Shown here: in pieces, positions 36,885 to 45,435 of the stretch
Layout: each line of letters opens with the position of its first letter
Position numbering within the stretch: position 1 is the first letter of the stretch
DNA from: Sphaerisporangium melleum
GTDB lineage: Bacteria > Actinomycetota > Actinomycetes > Streptosporangiales > Streptosporangiaceae
DNA: 64,000 nucleotides
Assembly: GCF_014646695.1 (NCBI RefSeq)
Contig: NZ_BMNT01000005.1
Span: 193,654 to 257,653, forward strand
Reading direction: 5' to 3'
Position numbers and translations under genes: made by a program
Notes under the pieces: model-generated
What the model saw: the letters and a program-made list of their open reading frames with translations, nothing else
Database searches by the model: none
What the model was told of the DNA's origin: nothing

Positions 36885-38087
36885 ATGGAAATCAACCTCG
36901 TCGACCAGGACCAGTACGCACGGGCCGGCGCTCCGCACGACCAGCTCCGCTGGCTGCGCGCCAACGAGCCGGTCCACTGGCACGAGGGCGAGCAGGAGCC
37001 GGGCTGGCCGGGGTTCTGGGCGGTGACCAGGCACGAGGACGTCGTGCACATCTCGCGGCGCTCGGAGCTGTTCTCCTCGGCCAAAAAGCTCGCCCTGTTC
37101 GACGAGATGCCCGAGGAGGCGCGCGCCCTCCAGCGCCTGATGATGCTCAACCAGGACCCGCCGGAGCACACCCGCCGCCGCTCGCTGGTCAACCGCGGCT
37201 TCACCCCGCGCCAGATCGGCGTCCTTGAGGAGCACATCCGCGACATCTGCCACGCGCTGGTCGACGAGGCGCTGGCCAAGGGCGGCGCCGACTTCGTCAC
37301 CGACATCGCGGCGCCGCTGCCGCTGTACGTCATCTGCGAGCTGCTGGGCGCGCCGGTCGAGGACCGCGACAAGCTGTTCCAGTGGTCCAACCGCATGATC
37401 GGCGCGGACGACCCCGACTACGCCGCAAGCCCCGAGGAGGGCGGCGCCGCGGCGATGGAGGTCTACGCCTACGCCAACCGGCTCGCCGCCAAGCGCCGGG
37501 AGGAGCCGGGCGACGACCTGGTCACCAAGCTGCTGCAGCCCGGCGAGGACGGCGAGTCGCTGACCCAGGACGAGTTCGACCTGTTCGTCCTGCTGCTCGT
37601 CGTCGCGGGCAACGAGACCACCCGCAACGCGGCCTCCGGCGGCATGCTCGCCCTGTTCGAGCATCCGGAGCAGTGGGAGCGGCTGGTGCGCGACCCCTCG
37701 CTCGCCCGCACCGCGGCCGACGAGATCGTCCGCTGGGTGTCGCCGGTCAACCTCTTCCGCCGCACCGCCACCCGGGACCTCACCCTGCGCGACAAGCAGA
37801 TCAAGGAAGGCGACAAGGTCGTGGTGTTCTACTCCTCGGCCAACCGCGACGAGGACGTCTTCGACCGGCCCGCGAGCTTCGACATCGGCCGCGACCCGAA
37901 CCCGCACATCGGCTTCGGCGGCGGGGGCGCCCACTTCTGCCTGGGCAACCACCTGGCCAAGCTGGAGCTGCGCGTGCTGTTCGAGGTGGTGGCCGAGCGC
38001 ATGCCCGGCCTGCGCCGGTCCGGCGACGCCAAGCGCCTGCGCTCGTACTTCATCAACGGCATCAAGACCCTGCCCGTCCAGGTCTGA
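36885..38087 (+). CDS. Cytochrome P450, CYP125/CYP142-like steroid 26-hydroxylase clade
   Basis: A 400-residue soluble P450. The I-helix oxygen site is VVAGNETTRN, ExxR is in DEIVRW, and the heme-ligand loop is GFGGGGAHFCLGNHLA with the axial Cys. Stretches such as LFQWSNRMIGADDPDYA and the C-terminal LRSYFINGIKTLPVQV follow the mycobacterial CYP125 pattern. CYP125 oxidises the terminal C26/27 of cholesterol or cholestenone to start side-chain degradation. The family (125, 142 or 124) cannot be fixed without an alignment. A perfect KstR box directly upstream supports a steroid role. The likely redox partner is the 3Fe-4S ferredoxin at 60435, which also follows a KstR box. The start rests on position after the box; its ribosome-binding site (AGGCGG) is weak. 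Confidence 0.88.
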   Translation: MEINLVDQDQYARAGAPHDQLRWLRANEPVHWHEGEQEPGWPGFWAVTRHEDVVHISRRSELFSSAKKLALFDEMPEEARALQRLMMLNQDPPEHTRRRSLVNRGFTPRQIGVLEEHIRDICHALVDEALAKGGADFVTDIAAPLPLYVICELLGAPVEDRDKLFQWSNRMIGADDPDYAASPEEGGAAAMEVYAYANRLAAKRREEPGDDLVTKLLQPGEDGESLTQDEFDLFVLLLVVAGNETTRNAASGGMLALFEHPEQWERLVRDPSLARTAADEIVRWVSPVNLFRRTATRDLTLRDKQIKEGDKVVVFYSSANRDEDVFDRPASFDIGRDPNPHIGFGGGGAHFCLGNHLAKLELRVLFEVVAERMPGLRRSGDAKRLRSYFINGIKTLPVQV

Positions 38088-38303
38088 GCGCGGCTCCCGG
38101 CCGCGGCCCCGGATGTCCGTCTCGTCCCCGCCGGCCCCTGCGCCGCGTCATGAAAGTTTCGCGGCGCGGGCAGGAGGGCGACGGAGGTCTCCGGGGAGCG
38201 ACGGCGTTCCCCCAGGTCAGGTGCGCAGGAGTACCCGCGCGAGGGAGAGTTGGCACACTCTCGCTTGTCAGGGATTTGCCGGATATATCAGGGTGTCCTG
38301 GTG

Positions 38304-39791
38304 ATGGAACGGACGCCACCCCGCGAACCCCTGCAGGCGGCCCCCGGTGCCGGGGACGCCTCCGACGTCCCCGGCGGTACGGACGCCCCCGTACCGGCAC
38401 CGCCCACCGGCGGAACCGCGAACGGAACCGAGGCCGGGAACGAAGCCGCGACCGCGAACGGAACCGAGGCCGGGACGACGACCGCGAACGGGACCGGGGC
38501 CGCGAACGGGACCGCCAATGGCAGCGGAGCCGCCCCCGGCGCCGCCGCCGACCCGGCCGGGACCGCGAACGCGAACGCCGGCACCGCGGTCCTGGAGCCG
38601 GAGCCACACGCCGAGGCAGGCCCGGCCGAGGGGGACGCCGTCCCCGGCGCGCAGGAGCAGCCTCGGGCCGCGTGGTGGCGGTGGCGGCCCCAGTGGCTGA
38701 CCGACCGGACCGACCGGGCCGCGCTGCTCATCTGGCTCTGCTCGCACGCCGGCTTCCTGATCTACGCCTACCTGGCCGCCCCGGGCCGGACCACCGACCC
38801 GTTCCTCAACCGGCTGACCCGCTGGGACGCCGAGAACTTCATCGCCATCGCCGAGTGGGGCTACGACGGCCCGCCCGGGATGCAGGACAGCGCCAAGCTG
38901 CCCGCGTTCTTCCCCGGCATGGCCCTGCTGATCCGGCTGCTGCAGCCCATCGTGCACGACGGCCGGCTGGCCACCGTACTGATCTCGCTGGTGGCGAGCG
39001 CGGTCGCCGCCGTGGCGCTGTCGCGGCTGGCCGAGCACACGTTCAAGGGCAGCGGCACGTTCGCGGTGGCCGCCCTGTTCCTCAGCCCGTTCGCCGCCTT
39101 CCTCTACACCGGGTACTCCGAGTCGCTGTTTTTGGCCCTGGCCTTCCCGGCCTGGCTGCTCGCGCGCAAGGGCCGCTGGGACGACGCGGCGATCTGCACG
39201 GCGGCGGCGGCCTCGGTCCGCATCAGCGGGCTGTTCCTGGCGCTCGGCCTGGTGGTGTTGTACCTGGTGGCGCAGAACGGCCGCAGGTCGCCGGAGAACC
39301 GGCGCCAGTGGCTCTGGCTCGGCCTCCCCGCCGTCCCGGTCGGCCTGTACACCCTTTACCACTGGACCCGCACCGGTGACCTGCTGGCCTACAACAGCGT
39401 GCAGGCGCAGTACTGGGGCCGGCACGCGGTGTGGCCATGGGAGGCGTTCCTCAACACCCTGGGCATGTCCGACGACGTGCCCTCGCTCACCACCTCCTAC
39501 TACGAGGAGATCATCGCGGCGGCGGTGCTGCTCGGCGTGGCGATCTGGCTCGCCGTGCGCCGGCGCTGGCCCGAGCTGGCCTACATGGTCCCGCAGGTGC
39601 TGTCGTTCCTCACCCTGTCGTCGTTCTACCTGTCGATCGGCCGGGCGTCGCTGACCTGGTTCCCGCTGTGGCTGGCGCTGGGGTACGCGGGCGTGCGGCG
39701 GCCATGGCTGTTCTGGACGATCATGGCCATCATGCTGCCGGTCATGGCGATCAACGTCGGCAACTTCACCACGGGTGCGTGGATCGGCTGA
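38304..39791 (+). CDS. PIG-V-like GT-C membrane glycosyltransferase
   Basis: A 495-residue integral membrane protein. The first 115 residues are a low-complexity Ala/Gly/Thr/Asn tail with repeated ANGTEAG/ANGTANG-like units. The rest has about ten membrane helices and PIG-V-type motifs: TRWDAENFIAIAEWGYDG after TMS1 (the catalytic Asp loop), AFFPGMALLIRLL, GYSESLFLALAF and ASVRISGLFL. The family transfers mannose from polyprenyl-phosphate mannose on the outer membrane face. Acceptor and exact sugar are unknown. It ends 7 bp from the convergent gmd gene and lies next to other glycoconjugate genes. ATG at 38304 or GTG at 38301 could start it. Confidence 0.8.
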   Translation: MERTPPREPLQAAPGAGDASDVPGGTDAPVPAPPTGGTANGTEAGNEAATANGTEAGTTTANGTGAANGTANGSGAAPGAAADPAGTANANAGTAVLEPEPHAEAGPAEGDAVPGAQEQPRAAWWRWRPQWLTDRTDRAALLIWLCSHAGFLIYAYLAAPGRTTDPFLNRLTRWDAENFIAIAEWGYDGPPGMQDSAKLPAFFPGMALLIRLLQPIVHDGRLATVLISLVASAVAAVALSRLAEHTFKGSGTFAVAALFLSPFAAFLYTGYSESLFLALAFPAWLLARKGRWDDAAICTAAAASVRISGLFLALGLVVLYLVAQNGRRSPENRRQWLWLGLPAVPVGLYTLYHWTRTGDLLAYNSVQAQYWGRHAVWPWEAFLNTLGMSDDVPSLTTSYYEEIIAAAVLLGVAIWLAVRRRWPELAYMVPQVLSFLTLSSFYLSIGRASLTWFPLWLALGYAGVRRPWLFWTIMAIMLPVMAINVGNFTTGAWIG

Positions 39792-39798
39792 CCCGGTG

Positions 39799-40824
39799 TC
39801 AGGGCCAGGAGGAGTCCTGCTCGGGGTCGGCGCCCTCCGACAGCAGGCGCAGGTCCGCCTCGACCATCATGGCGACGAGCTCCTCGAAGCTCACCGTGGG
39901 CTCCCAGCCGAGCTGGACCCTGGCCTTCTTGGGGTCGGCGCACAGCAGGTCCACCTCGGCGGGGCGGTGCAGCGCCTGGTCGGCGACCACGTAGCGCTCC
40001 CAGTCGAGCTGGGCCGCCTCGAACGCGGCGATGACCAGCTCGCGCACCGACTGGGTGCGCCCGGTGCCGATGACGTAGTCCTCGGGCACCGGCGCCTGCA
40101 GCATGAGCCGCATGGCCCGGACGTAGTCGCCGGCGTACCCCCAGTCGCGCCGCGCCGAGAGGTTGCCCAGGCGCAGCTCGGTGGCCAGGCCGAGCTTGAT
40201 GCGCGCGGCGCCCAGCGTCACCTTGCGGGTGACGAACTCCGCGCCGCGCCGGGGCGACTCGTGGTTGAACAGGATGCCGGAGACGGCGAACATCCCGTAG
40301 GACTCGCGGTAGTTCTGGGTGAGGAAGTGCCCGTACGCCTTGGCCACGCCGTAGGGCGAGCGCGGGTGGAACGGCGTGCGCTCGTTCTGCGGGGTCTCGC
40401 GCACCTGGCCGAACATCTCCGACGAGGACGCCTGGTAGAACCTGATCTGGCCCGAGCCGGGGGTGCGGGAGGCGGTGATGCCCGAGCACACCCTGATGGC
40501 CTCCAGCATGCGCAGCACGCCCATGCCGGTCACCTCGGCGGTCAGCTCGGCCTGCTCCCAGGACATCGGCACGAACGAGATGGCGCCGAGGTTGTACACC
40601 TCGTCCGGCTGGACGCGCTCGACGGCGCTGATCAGCGATCCCTGGTCGAGCAGGTCGCCCCGGACGAGCTGGACGTCCTGCAGCAGCCGGCGGACGCGGG
40701 AGACGCGGGGGTTGGCCTGGCCGCGCACCAGGCCCCAGACGTCGTATCCCTGGTCGAGCAGGTGCTCGGCGAGGTAGGAGCCGTCCTGCCCGGTGATGCC
40801 AGTGATCAGCGCACGCCTGGCCAA
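39799..40824 (-). CDS. gmd: GDP-mannose 4,6-dehydratase
   Basis: A 341-residue extended SDR that converts GDP-D-mannose to GDP-4-keto-6-deoxy-D-mannose, precursor of GDP-fucose, GDP-rhamnose and related sugars. It starts ARRALITGITGQDGSYLAEHLL (glycine motif TGxTGQDG). The active site has SSSEMFG (Ser/Glu) and SPYGVAKAYGH (YxxxK), and the RNHESPRRG-like loop reads FNHESPRRGAEFV. The TTG at 40824, preceded by AAGGAGG at 5-bp spacing, is the best start; the frame runs further upstream without good signals. No GDP-fucose synthase or reductase is in the window, so the final sugar is open. A KstR-like box lies 133 bp upstream. Confidence 0.92.
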   Translation of the reverse strand: MARRALITGITGQDGSYLAEHLLDQGYDVWGLVRGQANPRVSRVRRLLQDVQLVRGDLLDQGSLISAVERVQPDEVYNLGAISFVPMSWEQAELTAEVTGMGVLRMLEAIRVCSGITASRTPGSGQIRFYQASSSEMFGQVRETPQNERTPFHPRSPYGVAKAYGHFLTQNYRESYGMFAVSGILFNHESPRRGAEFVTRKVTLGAARIKLGLATELRLGNLSARRDWGYAGDYVRAMRLMLQAPVPEDYVIGTGRTQSVRELVIAAFEAAQLDWERYVVADQALHRPAEVDLLCADPKKARVQLGWEPTVSFEELVAMMVEADLRLLSEGADPEQDSSWP

Positions 40825-40956
40825 CGGGTCCTCCTTGTTCTCCGGTCTCGGCAGCCTGTACTGCTTCGTCCGGACTGTGAGCTGTAAGACGCGAATGTAC
40901 CGCCAAGGGGTGCGCCAAGCGCTATGGGTCACCGGTACGCACGGCCGCCTCCCGCA

Positions 40957-40970
40957 TAGAACACGTTCTA
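40957..40970. promoter_or_regulatory. KstR-like box between gmd and the glycosyltransferase operon
   Basis: TAGAACACGTTCTA is a perfect 14-bp palindrome fitting TnnAACnnGTTnnA exactly. It lies 133 bp from the gmd start and 175 bp from the glycosyltransferase start. A second inverted repeat, AGTGAC-GTTCG-GTCACT, lies beside it at 40974-40990. Which gene it serves is not clear. Confidence 0.6.
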
Positions 40971-41144
40971 CCGAGTGACGTTCGGTCACTCTAACGTCGC
41001 AGCTCGCACGGCGTGAGAGTGATTTGATGCAAAATTCCACATTAGGTGGGGGTTCACACCTAGATGGTAGGCTTCGCGGCTAAGATCGGCTTTGCGGTAT
41101 GCCGTGCGGCCGGCCGCCGAGCACCGCTCTCGAAAGGGGTGTCC

Positions 41145-42431
41145 GTGGAGGTTCCAGACGACGAGCGGCAGCGGGAACCTTCGGCGGGGCGGCTACGGGT
41201 CGCCCTGCTGTCGTACCGCAGCAAGCCGACCTGCGGCGGCCAGGGCGTCTACCTGCGCCATCTGAGCCGCGAGCTGGTCGCGCTCGGCCACCACGTCGAG
41301 GTCTTCTCCGGGCAGCCCTACCCCGAGCTGGACGAGGGCGTCGTGCTCACCAAGGTGCCGAGCCTCGACCTCTACCGCGACGAGGACCCGTTCCGCACCC
41401 CCGCCCTGCGGGAGTACCGCGACCTGATCGACGTGCTCGAGGTCGCCACCATGTGGACGGCCGGCTTCCCCGAGCCGCTGACCTTCAGCCTGCGCGCGCT
41501 GCGCGAGCTGAAGAAGCGCCAGGGCGACTTCGACGTCGTCCAGGACAACCAGACCCTCGGCTACGGGGTGCTCGGCATCCAGAAGCTCTTCCCGGTCGTC
41601 GGCACCATCCACCACCCGATCAGCGTGGACCGCCGCATCGAGCTGAAGGCCGCGCCGCTGCGCAAGCAGCTCTCCATGCGCCGCTGGTACGGCTTCGTGC
41701 GCATGCAGAGCATCGTCGCGCCACGCCTGAAGCCGATCCTCACCGTCAGCGAGTCGAGCCTGGCCGACATCCACCGCGACTTCAACGTCCCGCAGAGCAG
41801 CATGCGGCTCATCCCGCTCGGCGTGGACACCCGCTACTTCCACCCCCGGCCGCAGCTGCCGAAGCGCAAGGGGTCGATCGTCGCGGTGGCCAGCGCCGAC
41901 TCCCCGATGAAGGGCGTCGCCACGCTGCTGCGCGCCGTCGCCAAGCTCGCCACCGAACGCGACGTCAACCTCACCGTGGTCAGCAGGCCGACCCCCGGCG
42001 GTCCCACCGAGAAGCTCGTCCAGGAGCTGGCGCTCGGCGACCGCGTGCGGTTCGTGCACGGCATCTCCGACGAGGAGCTGGGCGAGCTGATCGCCACCTC
42101 GGAGATCTCGGTCGTCCCCTCGCTGTACGAGGGCTTCTCGCTGCCCGCCGTCGAGCACATGGCCTGCGGCACCCCGCTCGTGGCCAGCCGCACCGGCGCG
42201 CTGCCCGAGGTCGTCGGCGACGCCGCCGTCCAGGTCGCGCCGGGCGACGCCGAGGAGCTCGCCGCCGTACTGCGCCGCCTGCACGACTCCCCCGAGGAGC
42301 GCGAGCGGGTGGGCCGGGCGGGCTACGACCGGGTCATGGAGCGGTTCACCTGGCACGTCGTGGCCAAGCGGACCGTGGAGGCCTACCACGAGGCCATCGA
42401 GGCGCGCCGGCAGGCCGGGCCGCGCCGGTGA
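41145..42431 (+). CDS. GT4-family glycosyltransferase
   Basis: A 428-residue GT-B enzyme. The N-domain opens RLRVALLSYRSKPTCGGQGVYLRHLSREL, with the Gly-rich acceptor loop. The C-domain has IPLGVDTRYFHP, the nucleotide-sugar motif VVPSLYEGFSLPAVEHMACGTPLVAS and the E(x)7E pair. It transfers a sugar from an NDP donor with retention of configuration; the donor could be GDP-linked given the divergent gmd, but that is inference. The GTG at 41145 has GGGG five bases upstream and is preferred over the earlier ATG at 41064, which has no signal. It is the first gene of a three-gene operon with a methyltransferase and a toroid protein. Confidence 0.88.
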   Translation: MEVPDDERQREPSAGRLRVALLSYRSKPTCGGQGVYLRHLSRELVALGHHVEVFSGQPYPELDEGVVLTKVPSLDLYRDEDPFRTPALREYRDLIDVLEVATMWTAGFPEPLTFSLRALRELKKRQGDFDVVQDNQTLGYGVLGIQKLFPVVGTIHHPISVDRRIELKAAPLRKQLSMRRWYGFVRMQSIVAPRLKPILTVSESSLADIHRDFNVPQSSMRLIPLGVDTRYFHPRPQLPKRKGSIVAVASADSPMKGVATLLRAVAKLATERDVNLTVVSRPTPGGPTEKLVQELALGDRVRFVHGISDEELGELIATSEISVVPSLYEGFSLPAVEHMACGTPLVASRTGALPEVVGDAAVQVAPGDAEELAAVLRRLHDSPEERERVGRAGYDRVMERFTWHVVAKRTVEAYHEAIEARRQAGPRR

Positions 42432-42478
42432 ACGGCGGACGGGCGAGTGCGACAGGGACGGCGAAAGGGGAGCGGTAA

Positions 42479-43192
42479 GTGCTGACCGTCGACTTCGGGA
42501 AGCTTCCGGTCGGGCCGGGGGTCCGCGTGCTGGACCTCGGCTGCGGCGGCGGGCGCCACGCCTTCGAGGTGCTGCGGCGCGGTGCCCACGTGGTGGCCTT
42601 CGACCAGGACGCGGCCGAGCTGGAAGGCGTCGCGAGCATGTTCGCCGCGATGGACAAGGCCGGAGAGGTGCCGCCCGAGGCCACCGCCGAGACGGTGACC
42701 GGCGACGCCCTCGCGATGCCGTTCCCGGACGCCTCCTTCGACCGGGTGATCGCCGCCGAGGTGCTGGAGCACATCCCGGACGACATGGCCGCGATGCGCG
42801 AGATCCACCGCGTGCTCAAGCCGGGCGGCCAGGCCGCGATCACCGTGCCGAGCTTCCTGCCCGAACGCATCTGCTGGGCGCTGTCGGAGGCGTACCACAC
42901 CGCGCCGGGCGGGCACGTGCGCATCTACACGCTGGCCGAGCTCACCGCCAAGCTGAAGGCCACCGGCCTGGAGATCGGCCCGCACCACCACGCCCACGGC
43001 CTGCACTCGCCGTACTGGTGGATCAAGTGCGCGGTCGGGGTGAACAACGACGACCATCCGCTGGCCAAGGCCTACCACGAGCTGCTCGTGTGGGACATCA
43101 TGCAGCGCCCCGCCCTCACCCGCGTCGCCGAGTCCCTGCTCAACCCCCTGATCGGCAAGAGCGTGGTGGTCTACGTCCGGAAGCCGGCATGA
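42479..43192 (+). CDS. Class I SAM-dependent methyltransferase (glycoconjugate operon)
   Basis: A 237-residue Rossmann-fold methyltransferase of the UbiE/Methyltransf_11 type. Motif I is VLDLGCGGGRHAFEVLRRG, the acidic end of beta-2 is VAFDQD, motif II/III is FDRVIAAEVLEHIPDD and the next strand is LKPGGQAAITVPS. The unusual C-terminal half (WWIKCAVGVNNDD and after) may bind the acceptor. The GTG at 42479 has GGGGAG about eight bases upstream. It follows the glycosyltransferase by 47 bp and overlaps the next gene by 4 bp (ATGA), so it probably methylates the same glycan or lipid. Confidence 0.87.
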   Translation: MLTVDFGKLPVGPGVRVLDLGCGGGRHAFEVLRRGAHVVAFDQDAAELEGVASMFAAMDKAGEVPPEATAETVTGDALAMPFPDASFDRVIAAEVLEHIPDDMAAMREIHRVLKPGGQAAITVPSFLPERICWALSEAYHTAPGGHVRIYTLAELTAKLKATGLEIGPHHHAHGLHSPYWWIKCAVGVNNDDHPLAKAYHELLVWDIMQRPALTRVAESLLNPLIGKSVVVYVRKPA

Positions 43193-44328
43193 CCGAACCG
43201 GTCATCCGGCGTGCGGGCGACTCCTCGCCCGAATTATCGACAGAGGTCCGGCGCGGTGCGGCGGTGCCGGCCGTACCGGGGATCATCACCGCCGAACAGG
43301 TGCTCGCCACCGCGCGCAGCATCGCGGCCGTCCAGGAGACCGACGGCGGCGTGCCGTGGCCGGAGGGGCACGTCGACGCCTGGAACCACATCGAGTGCCT
43401 GATGGCGATGTCGGCCGCCGGGCTCACCGCCGAGGCCAGGAAGGGCTACGACTGGCTGGCCCGGCACCAGCGGGACGACGGCTCCTGGCCGATGAAGATG
43501 CTGCGCGGTGCCGCGCTGGAGCCGAACGGCGAGAGCAACCACGCCGCGTACATCGCGGTCGGCGTGCGGCACGAACTGCTGGTCAGCGGGGACGAGGACT
43601 TCGCCCGCGCCATGTGGCCGGTCGTGCGCAGGGCGCTGGACTTCGTGGTCGGCCTGCAGACGGCGCGCGGCGAGATCGTCTGGGAGCGCTCGGCCGCCGG
43701 AGTCCCGGCCCGGTACGCCCTGCTCACCGGCTGCTCGTCGATCTACCAGGGGCTGCGCTGCGGCGTGCTCCTCGGCGAGCACCTCGGCGACCCGCAGCCC
43801 GACTGGGAACTCGCCGCCGACCGGCTCGGCCACGTGCTCGCCGCGCACCCGGAGGCGTTCGCCGACAAGAGCCGGTTCTCGATGGACTGGTACTACCCCG
43901 TCCTCGGCGGCGCGGTGCGCGGGCCGGACGCGCTGCTGCGGCTGGAACGGGAGTGGGACACCTTCGTCGTCCCCGGGCTCGGCATCCGCTGCGTGTCGGA
44001 CCAGCCGTGGGTGACCGGCGCGGAGTCCTGCGAGCTGGTGCTCGCCCTCGACGCGGCCGGTGACCGGGAACGGGCCCTCGCCGTCTACCGGGACATGCAG
44101 CACCTGCGGCACGAGGACGGTTCGTACTGGACCGGCTGGCAGTTCGCCAACCGGGCGTGGTTCCCGCACGAGCAGTCGGCCTACACCGCCGCCGCGGTCG
44201 TCCTGGCCGCCGACGCGCTCTCCGGCGCCACCCCGGCGTCGTCCCTGTTCCGGGACGCCGGCCGCTTCGCGACCTCGGCCATCGATCCCGGCGCCTGCGG
44301 CTGCTCCCCCGCCGCCAGCCGCACCTGA
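43189..44328 (+). CDS. (Alpha/alpha)-toroid protein, prenyltransferase/cyclase- or glucoamylase-like
   Basis: A 379-residue protein with repeated helical hairpins bearing the Gly/Asp/Trp turns of alpha/alpha barrels: ETDGGVPWPEGHVDAWNHIE, QRDDGSWPMKM and HEDGSYWTGWQFANRAWFP. Public annotations usually label such proteins prenyltransferase or squalene-cyclase-like. The segment FARAMWPVVRRALDFVVGLQ instead recalls six-hairpin glycosidases. Neither the cyclase DxDD nor a prenyltransferase Zn site is evident, so I assign fold only. It is coupled to the methyltransferase by an ATGA overlap and ends the operon. A cysteine pair near the C-terminus (PGACGCSP) is notable. Confidence 0.7.
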   Translation: MTEPVIRRAGDSSPELSTEVRRGAAVPAVPGIITAEQVLATARSIAAVQETDGGVPWPEGHVDAWNHIECLMAMSAAGLTAEARKGYDWLARHQRDDGSWPMKMLRGAALEPNGESNHAAYIAVGVRHELLVSGDEDFARAMWPVVRRALDFVVGLQTARGEIVWERSAAGVPARYALLTGCSSIYQGLRCGVLLGEHLGDPQPDWELAADRLGHVLAAHPEAFADKSRFSMDWYYPVLGGAVRGPDALLRLEREWDTFVVPGLGIRCVSDQPWVTGAESCELVLALDAAGDRERALAVYRDMQHLRHEDGSYWTGWQFANRAWFPHEQSAYTAAAVVLAADALSGATPASSLFRDAGRFATSAIDPGACGCSPAASRT

Positions 44329-44511
44329 CCGGCCTCGCCGCGCGGGCTGCCTGGCCGCTCTCGGCCGCCGGGAAGGTGACGGCTCCGGCCATCTCCTCGG
44401 CGTCCGCGTCGCGGAGCCGCAGTGCGACGGCGCCCGGCCGTGTCCCGCCGGCAGGCGTGCTCATCGCGTCGGCAAGCGCTTTCTGATCGGGCGTCCGTCA
44501 GCGCCGGCAGG

Positions 44512-44949
44512 TCATGGGTGGTCCGGCGGCCAGGCGGGCATCTCGAACCAGACGCCCCGGCCTCCGTGGGTGCGCGTGGCGCCCCAGCAGCAGGCCAGCA
44601 CGGTGAGCAGGCTCGGCCCTACCCCGCCTTCGACGTACCACCGGCCGCAGTCCGAGAGCCGGGGCAGGACGTTCCCGTGGTCCTCGACCTCGCAGCGGAA
44701 CAGCCCTTCACTGAGGTACAGGGTGAGCCGGACCCGCCCGCCGGCCACGTACCGCGCGTTGACCAGCAGCTCCCCGGCCAGCCGGATCACCGACGGCGTG
44801 AGGTGGTCGAGCCCCCAGGCAGCCAGATGGTCTCCGGCGAACCGGGCCGCGTCGGCCCTGCCGGTCTCCGCGCGGAACCCCCATGAGGTGGTGCGGACGT
44901 CTTCGGGTGGGCTCAAGGTCGTGTTCAGCCCGCGGAGCATCGGTGACAT
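44512..44949 (-). CDS. RsbW-like ATP-binding protein (HATPase_c)
   Basis: A 145-residue single-domain GHKL ATPase of the actinobacterial anti-sigma-regulator type. The N-box region is VIRLAGELLVNARYVAGG, and the G1 region is CEVEDHGNVLPRL. The G2-like end is weak (GGVGPSLLTVLACCWGATR). Many such paralogues partner with DUF397/XRE proteins or anti-anti-sigma factors, and none is adjacent here. The ATG at 44949 has AGGAGGAG six bases upstream. The frame stays open to 45030 through a 24-bp tandem repeat, but that extension lacks a ribosome-binding site. Confidence 0.82.
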   Translation of the reverse strand: MSPMLRGLNTTLSPPEDVRTTSWGFRAETGRADAARFAGDHLAAWGLDHLTPSVIRLAGELLVNARYVAGGRVRLTLYLSEGLFRCEVEDHGNVLPRLSDCGRWYVEGGVGPSLLTVLACCWGATRTHGGRGVWFEMPAWPPDHP

Positions 44950-44962
44950 GCGAATCTCCTCC

Positions 44963-45010
44963 TGGTCCGAGGTGTGCCCGGCGATCTGGTCCGGGGTGTG
45001 CCCGGCGATC
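44963..45010. repeat. 24-bp tandem duplication upstream of the RsbW-like gene
   Basis: Two adjacent 24-bp units (44963-44986 and 44987-45010) share 23 of 24 bases, starting TGGTCCG and ending GGCGATC. Read on the minus strand they would encode eight residues twice, but they more likely lie in the leader. Confidence 0.75.
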
Positions 45011-45400
45011 GTCGCCGACGGCCGGTCCACCGGCCGGCCTCCACCAGACTGTGCCGGGTAGCGGCACCAGGAAACCGGGAGAATTCCCCATGAATTACCC
45101 GTCTCGCCGACCCGGGTAGTGCGTCACAGCAGACTCGTGGTGAGTCCCTGGCCGGCCCATAACTCCCGCGTGGCCCACTCCTGGTCCATGCCGTCGCAGC
45201 CTCCATCTGGCCGGCCCCCCGGCCCGCCGCTTCCCCCACCTCTTCCAGCCCCTGCGGGCCCGCCCCCTCCCCACGCACTCCCGGACCGCTTCGTTCCTGC
45301 CGCCGTTCCCCGGCGGCCTGGTGCGGTGACCGCAGGCGTTCACCCGGCGCGGCTCTCCCACTCCCCGGCCTGGCGCACCGAAACCGATCTTTCTAACTTC
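45011..45400. other. Intergenic region between the RsbW-like and arsR genes
   Basis: I see no credible gene in this stretch. A small hairpin, GTGCCG-GGTAG-CGGCAC, lies at 45051-45067. Confidence 0.4.
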
Positions 45401-45429
45401 TTGCTTATATAACCGCGAACCGGTAGAAA
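45401..45429 (+). promoter_or_regulatory. Promoter for a leaderless arsR transcript
   Basis: TTGCTT (45401-45406), a 17-bp spacer and TAGAAA (45424-45429) form a sigma70-like promoter. Its start point would fall on or next to the GTG at 45436, and no ribosome-binding site precedes that codon. Confidence 0.55.
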
Positions 45430-45435
45430 TCCTAC

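Noticed and set aside
38268-39425. Long minus-strand frame opposite the PIG-V-like gene
   Set aside because: It lacks recognisable motifs; the plus strand encodes membrane helices and family motifs.
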